A DNA stretch of 64,000 bases from JAEINY01 sp942490535 (lineage in GTDB: Bacteria; Bacteroidota; Bacteroidia; Bacteroidales; Marinilabiliaceae): assembly GCA_942490535.1 (NCBI GenBank), contig CALNXQ010000005.1, positions 124,001-188,000 on the forward strand, read 5' to 3'. The position numbers were made by a program, and so were the translations under genes. Under the pieces are notes generated by a model. That model was not told the DNA's origin, did not search any database, and saw only the letters and a program-made list of their open reading frames with translations. Positions 52,001-60,736 of this stretch are shown in pieces. Each line of letters begins with the position of its first letter. Positions within the stretch are counted from its first letter, which is position 1.

Positions 52001-54004
52001 TTAATACTTTTCCAATCCTTTCTTTAACCAATTAATGTAGTCATTAATATCGGGATCGTAGGCTTTAGGTTCGTTTAACAGCTGTTCCTCCGCATCCAAA
52101 AGTACATAATAAGGTTGTCCTTGCTGTTGAAAACGCTCCAACTGAAAATCAGCCCATTTCTGACCTACCGTTCTAATTTTTTTGCCTGACGTCTTGGAGA
52201 TATATGGTTCCTCCAAATCTTTTCGAAGATCAACATACAACGAAACTAAAATATAATCATTGGTTAACAAGCCTTTCACCGTTTGATCAGACCAAACCAT
52301 ATTTTCCATTTTACGACAATTCACACATGCTTTACCTGTAAAGTCAATTAACAAAGGCTTATTCACTTTCTTAGCATACGCCAAAGCTTTATCATAATCT
52401 TCAAATGCTGGAATTCCTTGTGGCCCAGGATGCATACCTTCTGGTAAGTTAAAGCTATGCCCACCGGATGTACCAGTGCCTCTATATCCGACACCATTAG
52501 GCGATTCAGCATAATCACTTCCGGGAGGAAAAGCACTGATCAACTTCAAAGGAGCTCCCCACAAACCAGGAATCATATATATGGTAAAGGCTAAAACTGT
52601 CAAACCAAGCATTAATCGCGAAACAGGAAGATATTCCATAGGCGAATCATGCGGCAAACGAATTTTACCTAATAGATAAAACCCTAACGCCCCAAAAATT
52701 GAAATCCAAATCGCAATGAATACTTCGCGCTCCAGCACATGCAAATCCCAAACCATGTCAGTATTGGAAAGGAATTTGAAGGCAAAGGCCAATTCTAAAA
52801 ACCCTAAAACCACTTTGACCGAGTTCAACCACCCACCAGACTTTGGCAGCGAATTAAGAAATCCCGGGAAAGCCGCAAATAATGCAAATGGTAAGGCTAA
52901 GGCCGTAGAAAAACCAAGCATCCCAATAATAGGCCCCATAAAACCTCCACTGGCTGATTGCACTAACAAACTTCCTACAATAGGACCAGTACAGCTAAAC
53001 GATACCAACGCCAATGTGAAAGCCATAAAGAAAATACCGATAATACCTCCCTTATCAGATTTTTTATCTGCAAAAGTCACCCAAGAATTAGGCATTACGA
53101 TTTCAAAAGCACCAAAAAATGAAATAGCAAAGACAACCAAGAGCACAAAGAAAAAGAGGTTAAACCATGGACTGGTTGCCATCTCATTAAGCACCTCTGG
53201 GCCAAATATCCTGGCTACGGCAGCACCTAGAATCACATATATTACAATAATAGAAATTCCATATAGGATAGCATTCCGAATTCCGGCAGCTTTATTTTCA
53301 CTTTGCTTTGTGAAAAAACTGACAGTCATCGGGATCATCGGAAACACACAAGGCGTTAACAGGGCTGCAAGGCCTCCTGCAAATGCTAACCAAAATATGC
53401 CCCAATAAGATTTATCATCCTCCTTATGAGCTTGATTAGCAGCACTCGTATCAGCTTTAACATCCGCGTCTGAAACGACTTCTGCTGTGCCAGTAACAAT
53501 TTCTTCAGTCCCTTTTTCAGTTGATTTAGACACTCCAGCAGAACCACTTACAGTCAATTCAAAATCAACCATTTCGGGTGGCATGCAAGTTTCATCATTA
53601 CAGATCATGGATTCAATATATCCTTTCACAATAACGTCACCTTGGCCTTTCAGCTCAACAATTTGTTTAAACTTTGCAGTACCATTAAACCATGCCAACT
53701 CTGCCTCAAAAGTTTCATCAAAATGCTTTTCAGGAGCAGGTTCTTCCAAGATTCCTTCCACTTTGGAATAATCTACACTTTCTTCTAAAGAAATTGAAGT
53801 TGGCACTGCCGTATTCTCAGGCAAATTGGAGGAATATATATGCCATCCCTCGTCCAATGTAGCCTCACAAATAATCTCAACCTTGTTGCCATCCAGCTTA
53901 TTCGTCGAAAACTTCCAACTGATATGCTGTTCCATCTGAGCCATTAAAGAGCTCATCATGGCAAAGATGAGAACAAGCGTAGTTAATGTCTTTTTCATAT
54001 CCAT
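52001..54004 (-). CDS. dsbD: Thiol:disulfide interchange protein DsbD
   Basis: Carries electrons from cytosolic thioredoxin across the inner membrane to periplasmic reductases. Order: signal peptide (to about residue 22), N-terminal immunoglobulin-like domain with CNDETCMPP near 135, eight or so membrane helices from about 200 (LLTPCVFPMIPMTVSFF and SFSCTGPIVGSLL with the two membrane cysteines), and a C-terminal thioredoxin domain with KACVNCRKME near 565. 667 residues, complete. A plausible electron donor for the TlpA-like protein at 7328. Confidence 0.94.
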   Translation of the reverse strand: MDMKKTLTTLVLIFAMMSSLMAQMEQHISWKFSTNKLDGNKVEIICEATLDEGWHIYSSNLPENTAVPTSISLEESVDYSKVEGILEEPAPEKHFDETFEAELAWFNGTAKFKQIVELKGQGDVIVKGYIESMICNDETCMPPEMVDFELTVSGSAGVSKSTEKGTEEIVTGTAEVVSDADVKADTSAANQAHKEDDKSYWGIFWLAFAGGLAALLTPCVFPMIPMTVSFFTKQSENKAAGIRNAILYGISIIVIYVILGAAVARIFGPEVLNEMATSPWFNLFFFVLLVVFAISFFGAFEIVMPNSWVTFADKKSDKGGIIGIFFMAFTLALVSFSCTGPIVGSLLVQSASGGFMGPIIGMLGFSTALALPFALFAAFPGFLNSLPKSGGWLNSVKVVLGFLELAFAFKFLSNTDMVWDLHVLEREVFIAIWISIFGALGFYLLGKIRLPHDSPMEYLPVSRLMLGLTVLAFTIYMIPGLWGAPLKLISAFPPGSDYAESPNGVGYRGTGTSGGHSFNLPEGMHPGPQGIPAFEDYDKALAYAKKVNKPLLIDFTGKACVNCRKMENMVWSDQTVKGLLTNDYILVSLYVDLRKDLEEPYISKTSGKKIRTVGQKWADFQLERFQQQGQPYYVLLDAEEQLLNEPKAYDPDINDYINWLKKGLEKY

Positions 54005-54275
54005 TCAAATTGTTTGTATCAAAAAACTAAATATCTAAATCCTTAACTATGCGCAAAGTTATAAATTTATATCGTTTTCTATCTTCCATTGCAGGGGAGA
54101 CATGTTCGGATTTGACGCCAGAACTAAGAATTTCATACTATAAATTCCAACACTTCGGCCAACATTCCATTAAATATCTTCCCCCTTTCCTACATCAAGA
54201 CACGTAAAAACAAAAAGAGGGTGACACTAGTGACGTTTTTTTTAACATGACTAAAATCACTCTTGAAAAGATAGC

Positions 54276-54308
54276 AAAAAAAAAGGTTGACCTTAACTAA
54301 GGTCAACC
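54276..54308 (-). terminator. Terminator overlapping the rng stop codon
   Basis: GGTTGACCTT-aact-AAGGTCAACC, followed on the minus strand by nine T residues. The first arm is part of the last rng codons and the stop TAA lies at the loop, so coding end and terminator are fused. Confidence 0.9.
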
Positions 54309-55843
54309 TCTCTATTTTTAATATCTACGATCTTGAACTCTAAAAATCCTAATGAGTCGGAAGGTATCACCTTAAGCCCATGCGTATACCGAAATTTCCA
54401 TTTCAAAATCTCAGAAGGAAAACCTTGTTTGAGATACGCATATACATAAGGATGCACCTTCAGGAGCAATTTCTTCATTTTATGGTCTTGCACTGCACTT
54501 CTGACAGCAGCTTCAACTGAATCGGTCCACATCAAAGAGGGTGTGGTCTTACCAGTTCCCTGGCAAGTGGGGCATTTCTCGTCCGTATTGATATCCATTT
54601 CAGGTCTTACACGTTGGCGGGTAATCTGCATTAAACCAAACTTACTCAACGGTAGTATATTATGCTTGGTTCGATCAGACGCCATGGCCTGTTTCATTTT
54701 TTCGAAAACCTTTTGACGATTTTCATTATTCTGCATATCAATAAAGTCGACAACAATAATGCCTCCCATATCCCGTAATCGTAACTGACGAGCGATTTCA
54801 TCCGCGGCAGCCAGGTTCACCTCTAACGCATTATTTTCCTGGTTAGAGGCCGATTTTGATCGATTACCACTATTAACATCAATAACATGCAGTGCTTCGG
54901 TATGTTCAATAATAAGGTAAGCACCGCTTTTGAAAGAAACGGTTTTGCCGAACGAAGCCTTTATTTGCCGCTCAATATGGAACTGGTCAAACAAAGGAGC
55001 CGTGCCTCTGTAATGCTTTACAATGTTTTGACGATCGGGAGCAATGAGTCCCACATAGTCTTTTATTTCCTGATAAACCTCTTCAGAGTTAACATAAATC
55101 GCATTGAACGAAGGATTTAATATATCCCTGATCAAAGCTGACGTACGTCCAATCTCACCAATGACTAAACCGGGAGGTTTCACCTCTTTAATTCGAGCGG
55201 TGTTATCTTCCCAGCGTCTCACCAGCGTTCGAAGCTCCTTATCCAATTCTGCAACGCGCTTCCCTTCGGCAACGGTCCGGATAATCACTCCAAAGTTTTT
55301 AGGTTTAATACTCAGCAATAATTGCTTCAACCGATTCCGTTCTTCGGCGGAGGCTATTTTTTGACTTACTGAGACTTTATCAGAAAATGGCAGAAGCACT
55401 ATATTTCTTCCGGCAATCGATAATTCTGATGTTAATCGCGGACCTTTCGTTGAAATAGGTTCCTTGGCTACTTGAACCAAGACATTTTGACCTGCTGTAA
55501 GAACTTCGGAAATAGTACCATTTTTATTGATATCCGGTTCCGATTTAATTTTGTGCAATGCCACCACTCCCTTTTTATTGGAAGCAACATTCAGAAACTT
55601 ATTGAGGGTTCGAAATTGAGGTCCAAGATCTAAGTAATGCAAAAATGCATCTTTTTCGTACCCTACATCCACAAAAGCAGCATTCAAACCAGGCATAATT
55701 TTCTTTACCCGCCCCAAATACACATCTCCTACAGTGAACTGAATATTACTTTTCTCCTTACGGAGTTCAACCAACCTTTTATCTTCCAATAATCCTATTG
55801 AAAGATGATCGGGAGTAACATCTACAAATAGTTCTACATTCAC
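54293..55843 (-). CDS. rng: Ribonuclease G/E family endoribonuclease
   Basis: 516 residues, so RNase G-like without the long RNase E scaffold. S1 domain near residues 35-125 (VKKIMPGLNAAFVDVGYEKDAFLH), DNase I-like catalytic region with VIDVNSGNRS and GGIIVVDFIDM, giving the two metal-binding aspartates, and the zinc-link CPTCQGTG near 425. Processes 16S rRNA 5' ends and mRNAs. Downstream of the small mS38-like gene and HU, behind a terminator. Confidence 0.95.
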   Translation of the reverse strand: MNVELFVDVTPDHLSIGLLEDKRLVELRKEKSNIQFTVGDVYLGRVKKIMPGLNAAFVDVGYEKDAFLHYLDLGPQFRTLNKFLNVASNKKGVVALHKIKSEPDINKNGTISEVLTAGQNVLVQVAKEPISTKGPRLTSELSIAGRNIVLLPFSDKVSVSQKIASAEERNRLKQLLLSIKPKNFGVIIRTVAEGKRVAELDKELRTLVRRWEDNTARIKEVKPPGLVIGEIGRTSALIRDILNPSFNAIYVNSEEVYQEIKDYVGLIAPDRQNIVKHYRGTAPLFDQFHIERQIKASFGKTVSFKSGAYLIIEHTEALHVIDVNSGNRSKSASNQENNALEVNLAAADEIARQLRLRDMGGIIVVDFIDMQNNENRQKVFEKMKQAMASDRTKHNILPLSKFGLMQITRQRVRPEMDINTDEKCPTCQGTGKTTPSLMWTDSVEAAVRSAVQDHKMKKLLLKVHPYVYAYLKQGFPSEILKWKFRYTHGLKVIPSDSLGFLEFKIVDIKNREVDLS

Positions 55844-55894
55844 TATGTGTTCGCAATTTTTATTTCAAAGAACGAATTGTATATAAATACAAAC

Positions 55895-55929
55895 AACGAA
55901 CAGAAAGTAGTCGATACTTTCTGTTCGTT
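55895..55929 (-). terminator. Terminator between the small basic gene and rng
   Basis: AACGAACAGAAAGTA-gtcga-TACTTTCTGTTCGTT is a perfect 15-bp stem followed by a T-rich stretch on the minus strand, 23 bp beyond the small gene's stop. Confidence 0.8.
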
Positions 55930-55951
55930 TAATTCATTCAGACGTTAAGAA

Positions 55952-56041
55952 TTACTTCTTCTTATGTCTGTTTTTTCTTAATCTCTTCTTACGCTTATGC
56001 GTAGCCATCTTATGTCTCTTACGCTTTTTTCCGCTTGGCAT
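55952..56041 (-). CDS. 29-residue basic ribosome-associated protein, mS38/COX24 (AURKAIP1) type
   Basis: The frame encodes MPSGKKRKRHKMATHKRKKR followed by LRKNRHKKK: 21 of 29 residues are Lys, Arg or His. The KRKRHKM-x-THKRKKRLRKNRHK pattern is the C-terminal COX24/AURKAIP1 domain, known from mitochondrial ribosomal protein mS38 and from small bacterial proteins on the 30S subunit (bS22 in mycobacteria), and annotated as a short stand-alone gene in Bacteroidota. It lies 26 bp downstream of hupB-like HU on the same strand and ends at a strong hairpin. Family match is clear; ribosome location is by homology. Confidence 0.85.
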   Translation of the reverse strand: MPSGKKRKRHKMATHKRKKRLRKNRHKKK

Positions 56042-56067
56042 AGCTTAACGATTTAAATGGTGTATAA

Positions 56068-56352
56068 TTACTTTACGTTATTTTTAACCTTAGTTACGAA
56101 GCTTTTTGAAGGCTTGAACGAAGGAATAAAGTGTTCTGGAATAATAATAGTAGTATTCTTAGAAATATTTCTGGCAGTTTTCTCAGCTCTTTTCTTTACT
56201 ACAAATGATCCGAATCCCCTCAGGTAGACATTTTTACCCTTAACTAAGGATCCTTTAACAGTGTCCATGAAAGCCTCAACAGTCTTCTGAACTGTAACCT
56301 TCTCAATACCAGTATTCTTAGAAATTTCGTTAACGATATCAGCCTTTGTCAT
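56068..56352 (-). CDS. HU-family DNA-binding protein
   Basis: 94 residues with the full HU/IHF pattern: helical N-terminus (MTKADIVNEISKNTGIEK), VYLRGFGSFVVKKRAEKTARN leading into the beta-arm, and the end FKPSKSFVTKVK. Nucleoid protein that bends DNA. Followed by the small basic gene, so the two are probably co-transcribed. Confidence 0.94.
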   Translation of the reverse strand: MTKADIVNEISKNTGIEKVTVQKTVEAFMDTVKGSLVKGKNVYLRGFGSFVVKKRAEKTARNISKNTTIIIPEHFIPSFKPSKSFVTKVKNNVK

Positions 56353-56412
56353 TTTCTCTTAAAATTATTTAATTATCAATTATTTACAGCTAAATCTCTA
56401 AAATTCAGACTG

Positions 56413-56420
56413 CAAAGATA
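56413..56420 (-). promoter_or_regulatory. Candidate -7 element for HU
   Basis: TATCTTTG on the minus strand fits TAnnTTTG, 61-68 bp before the HU start. Two CAAA motifs upstream are at 13 and 23 bp rather than 19. Confidence 0.5.
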
Positions 56421-56452
56421 TATGAAATCTCAACAAAAAAAAACAAAACCAT

Positions 56453-56460
56453 TATTTTTG
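56453..56460 (+). promoter_or_regulatory. Candidate -7 element for mutY
   Basis: TATTTTTG fits TAnnTTTG. It implies transcription from about 56466 and so the mutY start at 56476, not the upstream ATG at 56422. Confidence 0.5.
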
Positions 56461-56475
56461 CATAAAATTTTAATA

Positions 56476-57525
56476 ATGATTGATTTCAGCAAACGATTAT
56501 TGAATTGGTACCACTCCAATGGCAGGTCACTTCCCTGGCGCCAAACAACTGATCCTTATCACATTTGGATCTCCGAGATCATCCTTCAACAAACACAGGT
56601 CAAACAAGGGCTTGACTATTATGAGCGCTTCATTAATCGGTTTCCTAACATCGAAAAGCTGGCTATGGCCCATGAAGATGAAGTATTGAAACTCTGGCAA
56701 GGGCTAGGGTATTACTCCAGGGCCCGAAATTTACATGCGGCTGCCAAAACCATCCTGAAAGAATACAATGGTCAATTTCCCAATACCTATAAGGACATTA
56801 TCTCTCTCAAAGGCATTGGTCCATACACAGCCGCTGCTGTTTCGTCCTTTGCATTTAATCTGCCTCATGCGGTGGTGGACGGCAATGTATTTCGTTTCTT
56901 GTCGCGTTTATTTGGCATCTCCATCCCCATTGACTCAACGGCAGGCAAAACCCACTTTCATAGCCTGGCTCAGAGGTTAATAAACCAAGAGGATCCGGCA
57001 ACGCACAATCAAGCCATTATGGAGATGGGAGCGTTACAGTGCAAACCCTTTTTTCCCGGGTGCTCAGAATGTCCATTCGCTAATGATTGTGTAGCTTTTT
57101 CAACCGGGCGTGTGGAGGACTTTCCGGTGAAAGAAAAACGCACAAAACAACGCCATCGCTATTTTTCATATCTTTATCATTGTGAAAATAACACTCTTGC
57201 CATTAGTAAAAGAAAAGGCAATGACATTTGGAAAAACCTATACGAGATGCCACTGATCGAAAGCTCAAAACCCTTGACACTCAAACAACTCAAAACAAAC
57301 TTTCAGCCGACACCAAACACATTGAAGTTGCTGGATGAAAAAAAGCACATCCTAAGCCATCAGATAATCCATACACGATTCTACCAATCGTCAGCCCTTC
57401 CTGAATCAACGGATAACAACCAGGAATGGCAGTGCATTCCACTTGAAGAATTAAAGCGCTATGCATTTCCTCAACTCATTGTAAACTTCCTTACTGCACA
57501 GGGCTTGACCATTGACCACAAATGA
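56476..57525 (+). CDS. mutY: A/G-specific adenine glycosylase
   Basis: Removes adenine opposite 8-oxoguanine. Start chosen at MIDFSKRLLNWYH (349 residues). Helix-hairpin-helix region with LKGIGPYTAAAVSSFAF and the catalytic Asp in AVVDGNVFRF, the 4Fe-4S ligands C-x6-C-x2-C-x5-C in CKPFFPGCSECPFANDC, and a C-terminal NUDIX-like recognition domain. First gene of the mutY-ssb-gldE-gldD order found in many Bacteroidota. Confidence 0.95.
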   Translation: MIDFSKRLLNWYHSNGRSLPWRQTTDPYHIWISEIILQQTQVKQGLDYYERFINRFPNIEKLAMAHEDEVLKLWQGLGYYSRARNLHAAAKTILKEYNGQFPNTYKDIISLKGIGPYTAAAVSSFAFNLPHAVVDGNVFRFLSRLFGISIPIDSTAGKTHFHSLAQRLINQEDPATHNQAIMEMGALQCKPFFPGCSECPFANDCVAFSTGRVEDFPVKEKRTKQRHRYFSYLYHCENNTLAISKRKGNDIWKNLYEMPLIESSKPLTLKQLKTNFQPTPNTLKLLDEKKHILSHQIIHTRFYQSSALPESTDNNQEWQCIPLEELKRYAFPQLIVNFLTAQGLTIDHK

Positions 57526-57530
57526 ACACT

Positions 57531-57561
57531 TTTGATTTACCCGTAAAGTTTTGTAATTTTA
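57531..57561 (+). promoter_or_regulatory. Promoter of ssb
   Basis: TTTG (57531-57534), exactly 19 bp, then TAATTTTA (57554-57561), one mismatch from TAnnTTTG; 28 bp before the ssb ATG. Confidence 0.65.
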
Positions 57562-57588
57562 AATCTTCAATTATAAACGAAATACAGC

Positions 57589-58068
57589 ATGTCGGTTAAT
57601 AAAGTAATACTCGTAGGAAACGTTGGGAAAGACCCGGATGTAAGATATTTAGATAACAATGTAGCGGTTGCCAACTTCACCCTGGCCACAACAGAACGTG
57701 GTTACACTGGTCGGGATGGACAAACCATTCCGGATCGGACAGAGTGGCATAACATTGTTGTTTGGAGAGGCTTGGCTCAAGTGGTTGAGAAATTCGTAAA
57801 AAAAGGAACACAGCTCTTTATTGAGGGGAAGATACGTACCCGATCCTACGATGACAAGGATGGTATAAAACGGTACGTGACTGAAATTTTCGCCGATAAC
57901 ATTCAATTTTTGGGCCGTAAGTCAGATACAGCGGCAAATGGTGGCGCAGAAGGAAGTTATCAGCAACAACCGGATCAACCGACACTACCAGCTGCACCAT
58001 CACAACCTGTTGCTAACAATAATGATGACTTTCTTGGTGGCGACGACACCGATGATCTGCCATTCTAA
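57589..58068 (+). CDS. ssb: Single-stranded DNA-binding protein
   Basis: 159 residues: OB fold (MSVNKVILVGNVGKDPDVRY, TEWHNIVVWRGLAQ, LFIEGKIRTRSY) to about residue 108, a Gln/Pro/Asn-rich linker, and the acidic interaction tip DDTDDLPF at the C-terminus. Confidence 0.97.
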   Translation: MSVNKVILVGNVGKDPDVRYLDNNVAVANFTLATTERGYTGRDGQTIPDRTEWHNIVVWRGLAQVVEKFVKKGTQLFIEGKIRTRSYDDKDGIKRYVTEIFADNIQFLGRKSDTAANGGAEGSYQQQPDQPTLPAAPSQPVANNNDDFLGGDDTDDLPF

Positions 58069-58101
58069 TGAATTGTCTGCGTTAAACTAAATTATTTTTG
58101 A

Positions 58102-59430
58102 TTGGAAACGGATCATTTTCTCTTATCGGTAAGTAGCATCTTTCAGGATATTGATTTTTTACCCATCACAGTGGGTATTGTCATTAGTGTTATCGTCAAC
58201 ATCCTTTTACTGCTCATGTCGGCTTTAATTTCCGGCTCAGAGGTGGCCTATTTTTCTTTGGAACCCAAGGATGTAAACGAGCTTAAAGCACATACAACCA
58301 GAAGAAATCGACTGGTTCTGAAATTACTAAAAGACAAAGAGCGACTATTGGCAACCATACTTATTGGCAACAATTTTGTCAATGTTGGTATCGTAATACT
58401 TACCTCTTTTGTAGCTAATAATCTGATTGATTTTGGCATCAATGCAACCATAAAATTTGTATTTGAAATTGTTTTTATCACTGCTTTGATCTTGTTTTTT
58501 GGTGAGATACTGCCCAAGGTATATGCTTCTCAATCACCGAAAAAGTTTGCAGAAGTCATGGCATATCCTCTTTTAGCGCTCACACGCTTGTTGAAACCAC
58601 TGAGTCTTCTTTTGGTGCGATCCACTAAAATCGTCAACAAACGTATGACCCGAAAAATCGGGGGACTTTCAATGGATGATATTTCGCATGCGCTGGAACT
58701 GACCGGAAGCGACATCTCCGAAGAAAAAGAAATTTTGGAAGGCATCGTTAAGTTTGGCAACATCGATGTCGCTGAAATCATGACGGCTCGTGTAGACGTG
58801 ATTGATGTGGAGATCAAAAGTGATTATAACAAGCTCTTGCAAACCATCATTGAATCGGGATATTCACGTATTCCTGTATTTGAAGAAACACCGGATAATG
58901 TAAAAGGCATTCTTTATGTAAAGGATCTGCTACCGCACCTGAGTGAAGAAAATGATTTTATCTGGCAAAGCCTGATCCGGGAAGCCTATTATGTGCCCGA
59001 AACGAAAATGATCAACGACCTGATGGCCGAATTTCAAAGTGAAAAAATTCACATGGCCATTGTGGTGGATGAGTATGGCGGCACTTCCGGCATTGTAACC
59101 TTGGAAGATATTTTGGAAGAAATTGTAGGTGATATCAGTGACGAGTTGGACGAAGAAGATGATTTCTATTCTAAATTACCGGATGGCTCGTGGGTTTTCG
59201 AAGGTAAAACAAATCTTAACGATTTTCACAAAGTAACTGAAACGGACGAAGATACTTTTAAAAATGTAAGAGGGGATGCCGAATCACTGGGCGGATTAAT
59301 ATTAGAGCTCAGAGGTGAAATACCGGCCAAACACGAAATCATTGAATTCAAGAACTTCCAATTCACCATTATGGCTGCTGATAACAGGCGCGTTAAAAAG
59401 GTGAAATTTGATTTTAAAAAGAAGAAGTAG
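58102..59430 (+). CDS. gldE: Gliding motility-associated protein GldE (CNNM/CorC type)
   Basis: 442 residues from a TTG start (the next in-frame ATG would remove the first membrane segment). Membrane DUF21/CNNM domain with about four helices (residues 22-150, SALISGSEVAYFSLEP), a pair of CBS domains (about 200-330, ILYVKDLLPHL, VVDEYGGTSGIVTLEDI) and a CorC/HlyC domain at the end. GldE homologues are partners of GldD in Bacteroidota with type IX secretion; the direct function, perhaps ion transport, is not settled. 6 bp before gldD. Confidence 0.92.
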   Translation: METDHFLLSVSSIFQDIDFLPITVGIVISVIVNILLLLMSALISGSEVAYFSLEPKDVNELKAHTTRRNRLVLKLLKDKERLLATILIGNNFVNVGIVILTSFVANNLIDFGINATIKFVFEIVFITALILFFGEILPKVYASQSPKKFAEVMAYPLLALTRLLKPLSLLLVRSTKIVNKRMTRKIGGLSMDDISHALELTGSDISEEKEILEGIVKFGNIDVAEIMTARVDVIDVEIKSDYNKLLQTIIESGYSRIPVFEETPDNVKGILYVKDLLPHLSEENDFIWQSLIREAYYVPETKMINDLMAEFQSEKIHMAIVVDEYGGTSGIVTLEDILEEIVGDISDELDEEDDFYSKLPDGSWVFEGKTNLNDFHKVTETDEDTFKNVRGDAESLGGLILELRGEIPAKHEIIEFKNFQFTIMAADNRRVKKVKFDFKKKK

Positions 59431-59436
59431 CAGATC

Positions 59437-60024
59437 ATGAACCAACCATTAATATCAAAAAGAATACTCCTTTCCATTTGCCTGATGACTATTATTAGCA
59501 TTGGATGTCAGCGCAATTACACCCCGAAACCCAGAGGATACTTTCGCATTTCACTGCCTGAGAAAGAATACCAATCATTTGATACAACCTTTCCCTACAA
59601 ATTCGATTACCCCACCTACGCTAAAATTGCAAATGATAGCTCCAATAATGCCGAAGCCTATTGGGTTAATCTGGAGTTCCCGCAATTTAATGGGAAAGTA
59701 CACATGAGTTACAAAACCATTCACAACAATCTTTTTGAATTATTAGAAGACAGCCGCAGCCTGGCTTACAAGCATACCATCAAAGCCGATGCCATTAACG
59801 AAAAATTATTCTTTGACGAGACTAAAAATGTGTTTGGCATTCTCTACAACATTGAAGGAGATGCAGCTTCATCAGTCCAATTTTTTGCAACTGACAGCAC
59901 CCAGCACTTTCTTAGGGGATCATTGTATTTTAATTCGATTCCAAACAAAGACAGCCTGGCCCCAGTAGTTACATTTGTCAGGGAAGACATCATTCGATTG
60001 ATGGAGTCCTTGGAGTGGAAATAA
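59437..60024 (+). CDS. gldD: Gliding motility lipoprotein GldD
   Basis: 195 residues. Lipobox SIGC with Cys24, followed by the family hallmark YTPKPRGYFRISLPEKEYQ. In Flavobacterium GldD is required for gliding and T9SS function. Here the gliding core gldJKLMN is not in view, so secretion alone may be served. Directly downstream of gldE. Confidence 0.93.
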   Translation: MNQPLISKRILLSICLMTIISIGCQRNYTPKPRGYFRISLPEKEYQSFDTTFPYKFDYPTYAKIANDSSNNAEAYWVNLEFPQFNGKVHMSYKTIHNNLFELLEDSRSLAYKHTIKADAINEKLFFDETKNVFGILYNIEGDAASSVQFFATDSTQHFLRGSLYFNSIPNKDSLAPVVTFVREDIIRLMESLEWK

Positions 60025-60091
60025 ACTACTAACGCCAATAACTTCTCAATCTATCTTTCATCCAGAATCTTTTTATTGATTTGATCTTCAT

Positions 60092-60736
60092 ATGCCCATT
60101 GAACGAGTCATAAATCCAAGCGACCAGCACCAAGCAGGCGTCTGGCGAGTTACCGAATCGCTTGATGAACTCAAGCAACTAATTTCGTTATCACCCCAGG
60201 ATAGAGAGAAAGTTAACAGCTTTCGACTGGAGAAACGAAAACGAGAATGGTTGGCCTGCCGTATCTTATTACAGCATTTAATTGGCAAGTATCCTCAAAT
60301 TGAATACAAGAAAAGCGGAAAACCCTATTTGGCCGATCACTCCTATTATATCAGTCTGTCTCATACGGATGGTTTTGTAGCGGCTACCGTTTCCACAGAG
60401 CCTACTGCACTAGATATTGAGATCACTTCGCAACGCATTGAAAAGGTGGCACAAAGATACATGCACGACAGGGAGTGGGCCTTTGTTGAAACCGAGCAAA
60501 CACTTTCTTACCTGACTCTCATTTGGTCAGCTAAAGAAACATTATTTAAGCTTTACGACGAATCAATGGTGGTATTCAAAGACCACTTTCGAATTGAACC
60601 GTTTCAACTCTGCACAGAGGGTCAATTTCAAGCCTCCTGCTTTTTTTATAACGAACCGGTTAATCTACAACTGGATTATTTACATTTACCTGAATTTGTG
60701 TTAGTCTACCATCTATTCAATGCTGTCAAGTCATGA
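60092..60736 (+). CDS. 4'-phosphopantetheinyl transferase superfamily protein
   Basis: 214 residues, Sfp-like pseudo-dimer. The Mg-binding Asp/Glu is in PTALDIEI and the conserved WSAKETLFKLY lies near residues 150-160; ISLSHTDGFVAATVS is the CoA-binding strand. Activates carrier proteins by adding phosphopantetheine. No polyketide or peptide synthase is in the window. It overlaps the next gene by 4 bp (ATGA). Confidence 0.88.
   Translation: MPIERVINPSDQHQAGVWRVTESLDELKQLISLSPQDREKVNSFRLEKRKREWLACRILLQHLIGKYPQIEYKKSGKPYLADHSYYISLSHTDGFVAATVSTEPTALDIEITSQRIEKVAQRYMHDREWAFVETEQTLSYLTLIWSAKETLFKLYDESMVVFKDHFRIEPFQLCTEGQFQASCFFYNEPVNLQLDYLHLPEFVLVYHLFNAVKS

Noticed and set aside
52716..53408. 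230-codon plus-strand frame inside dsbD
   Set aside because: Shadow of the membrane-helix codons of dsbD; Lys/Ala/Ile-rich without domain features.
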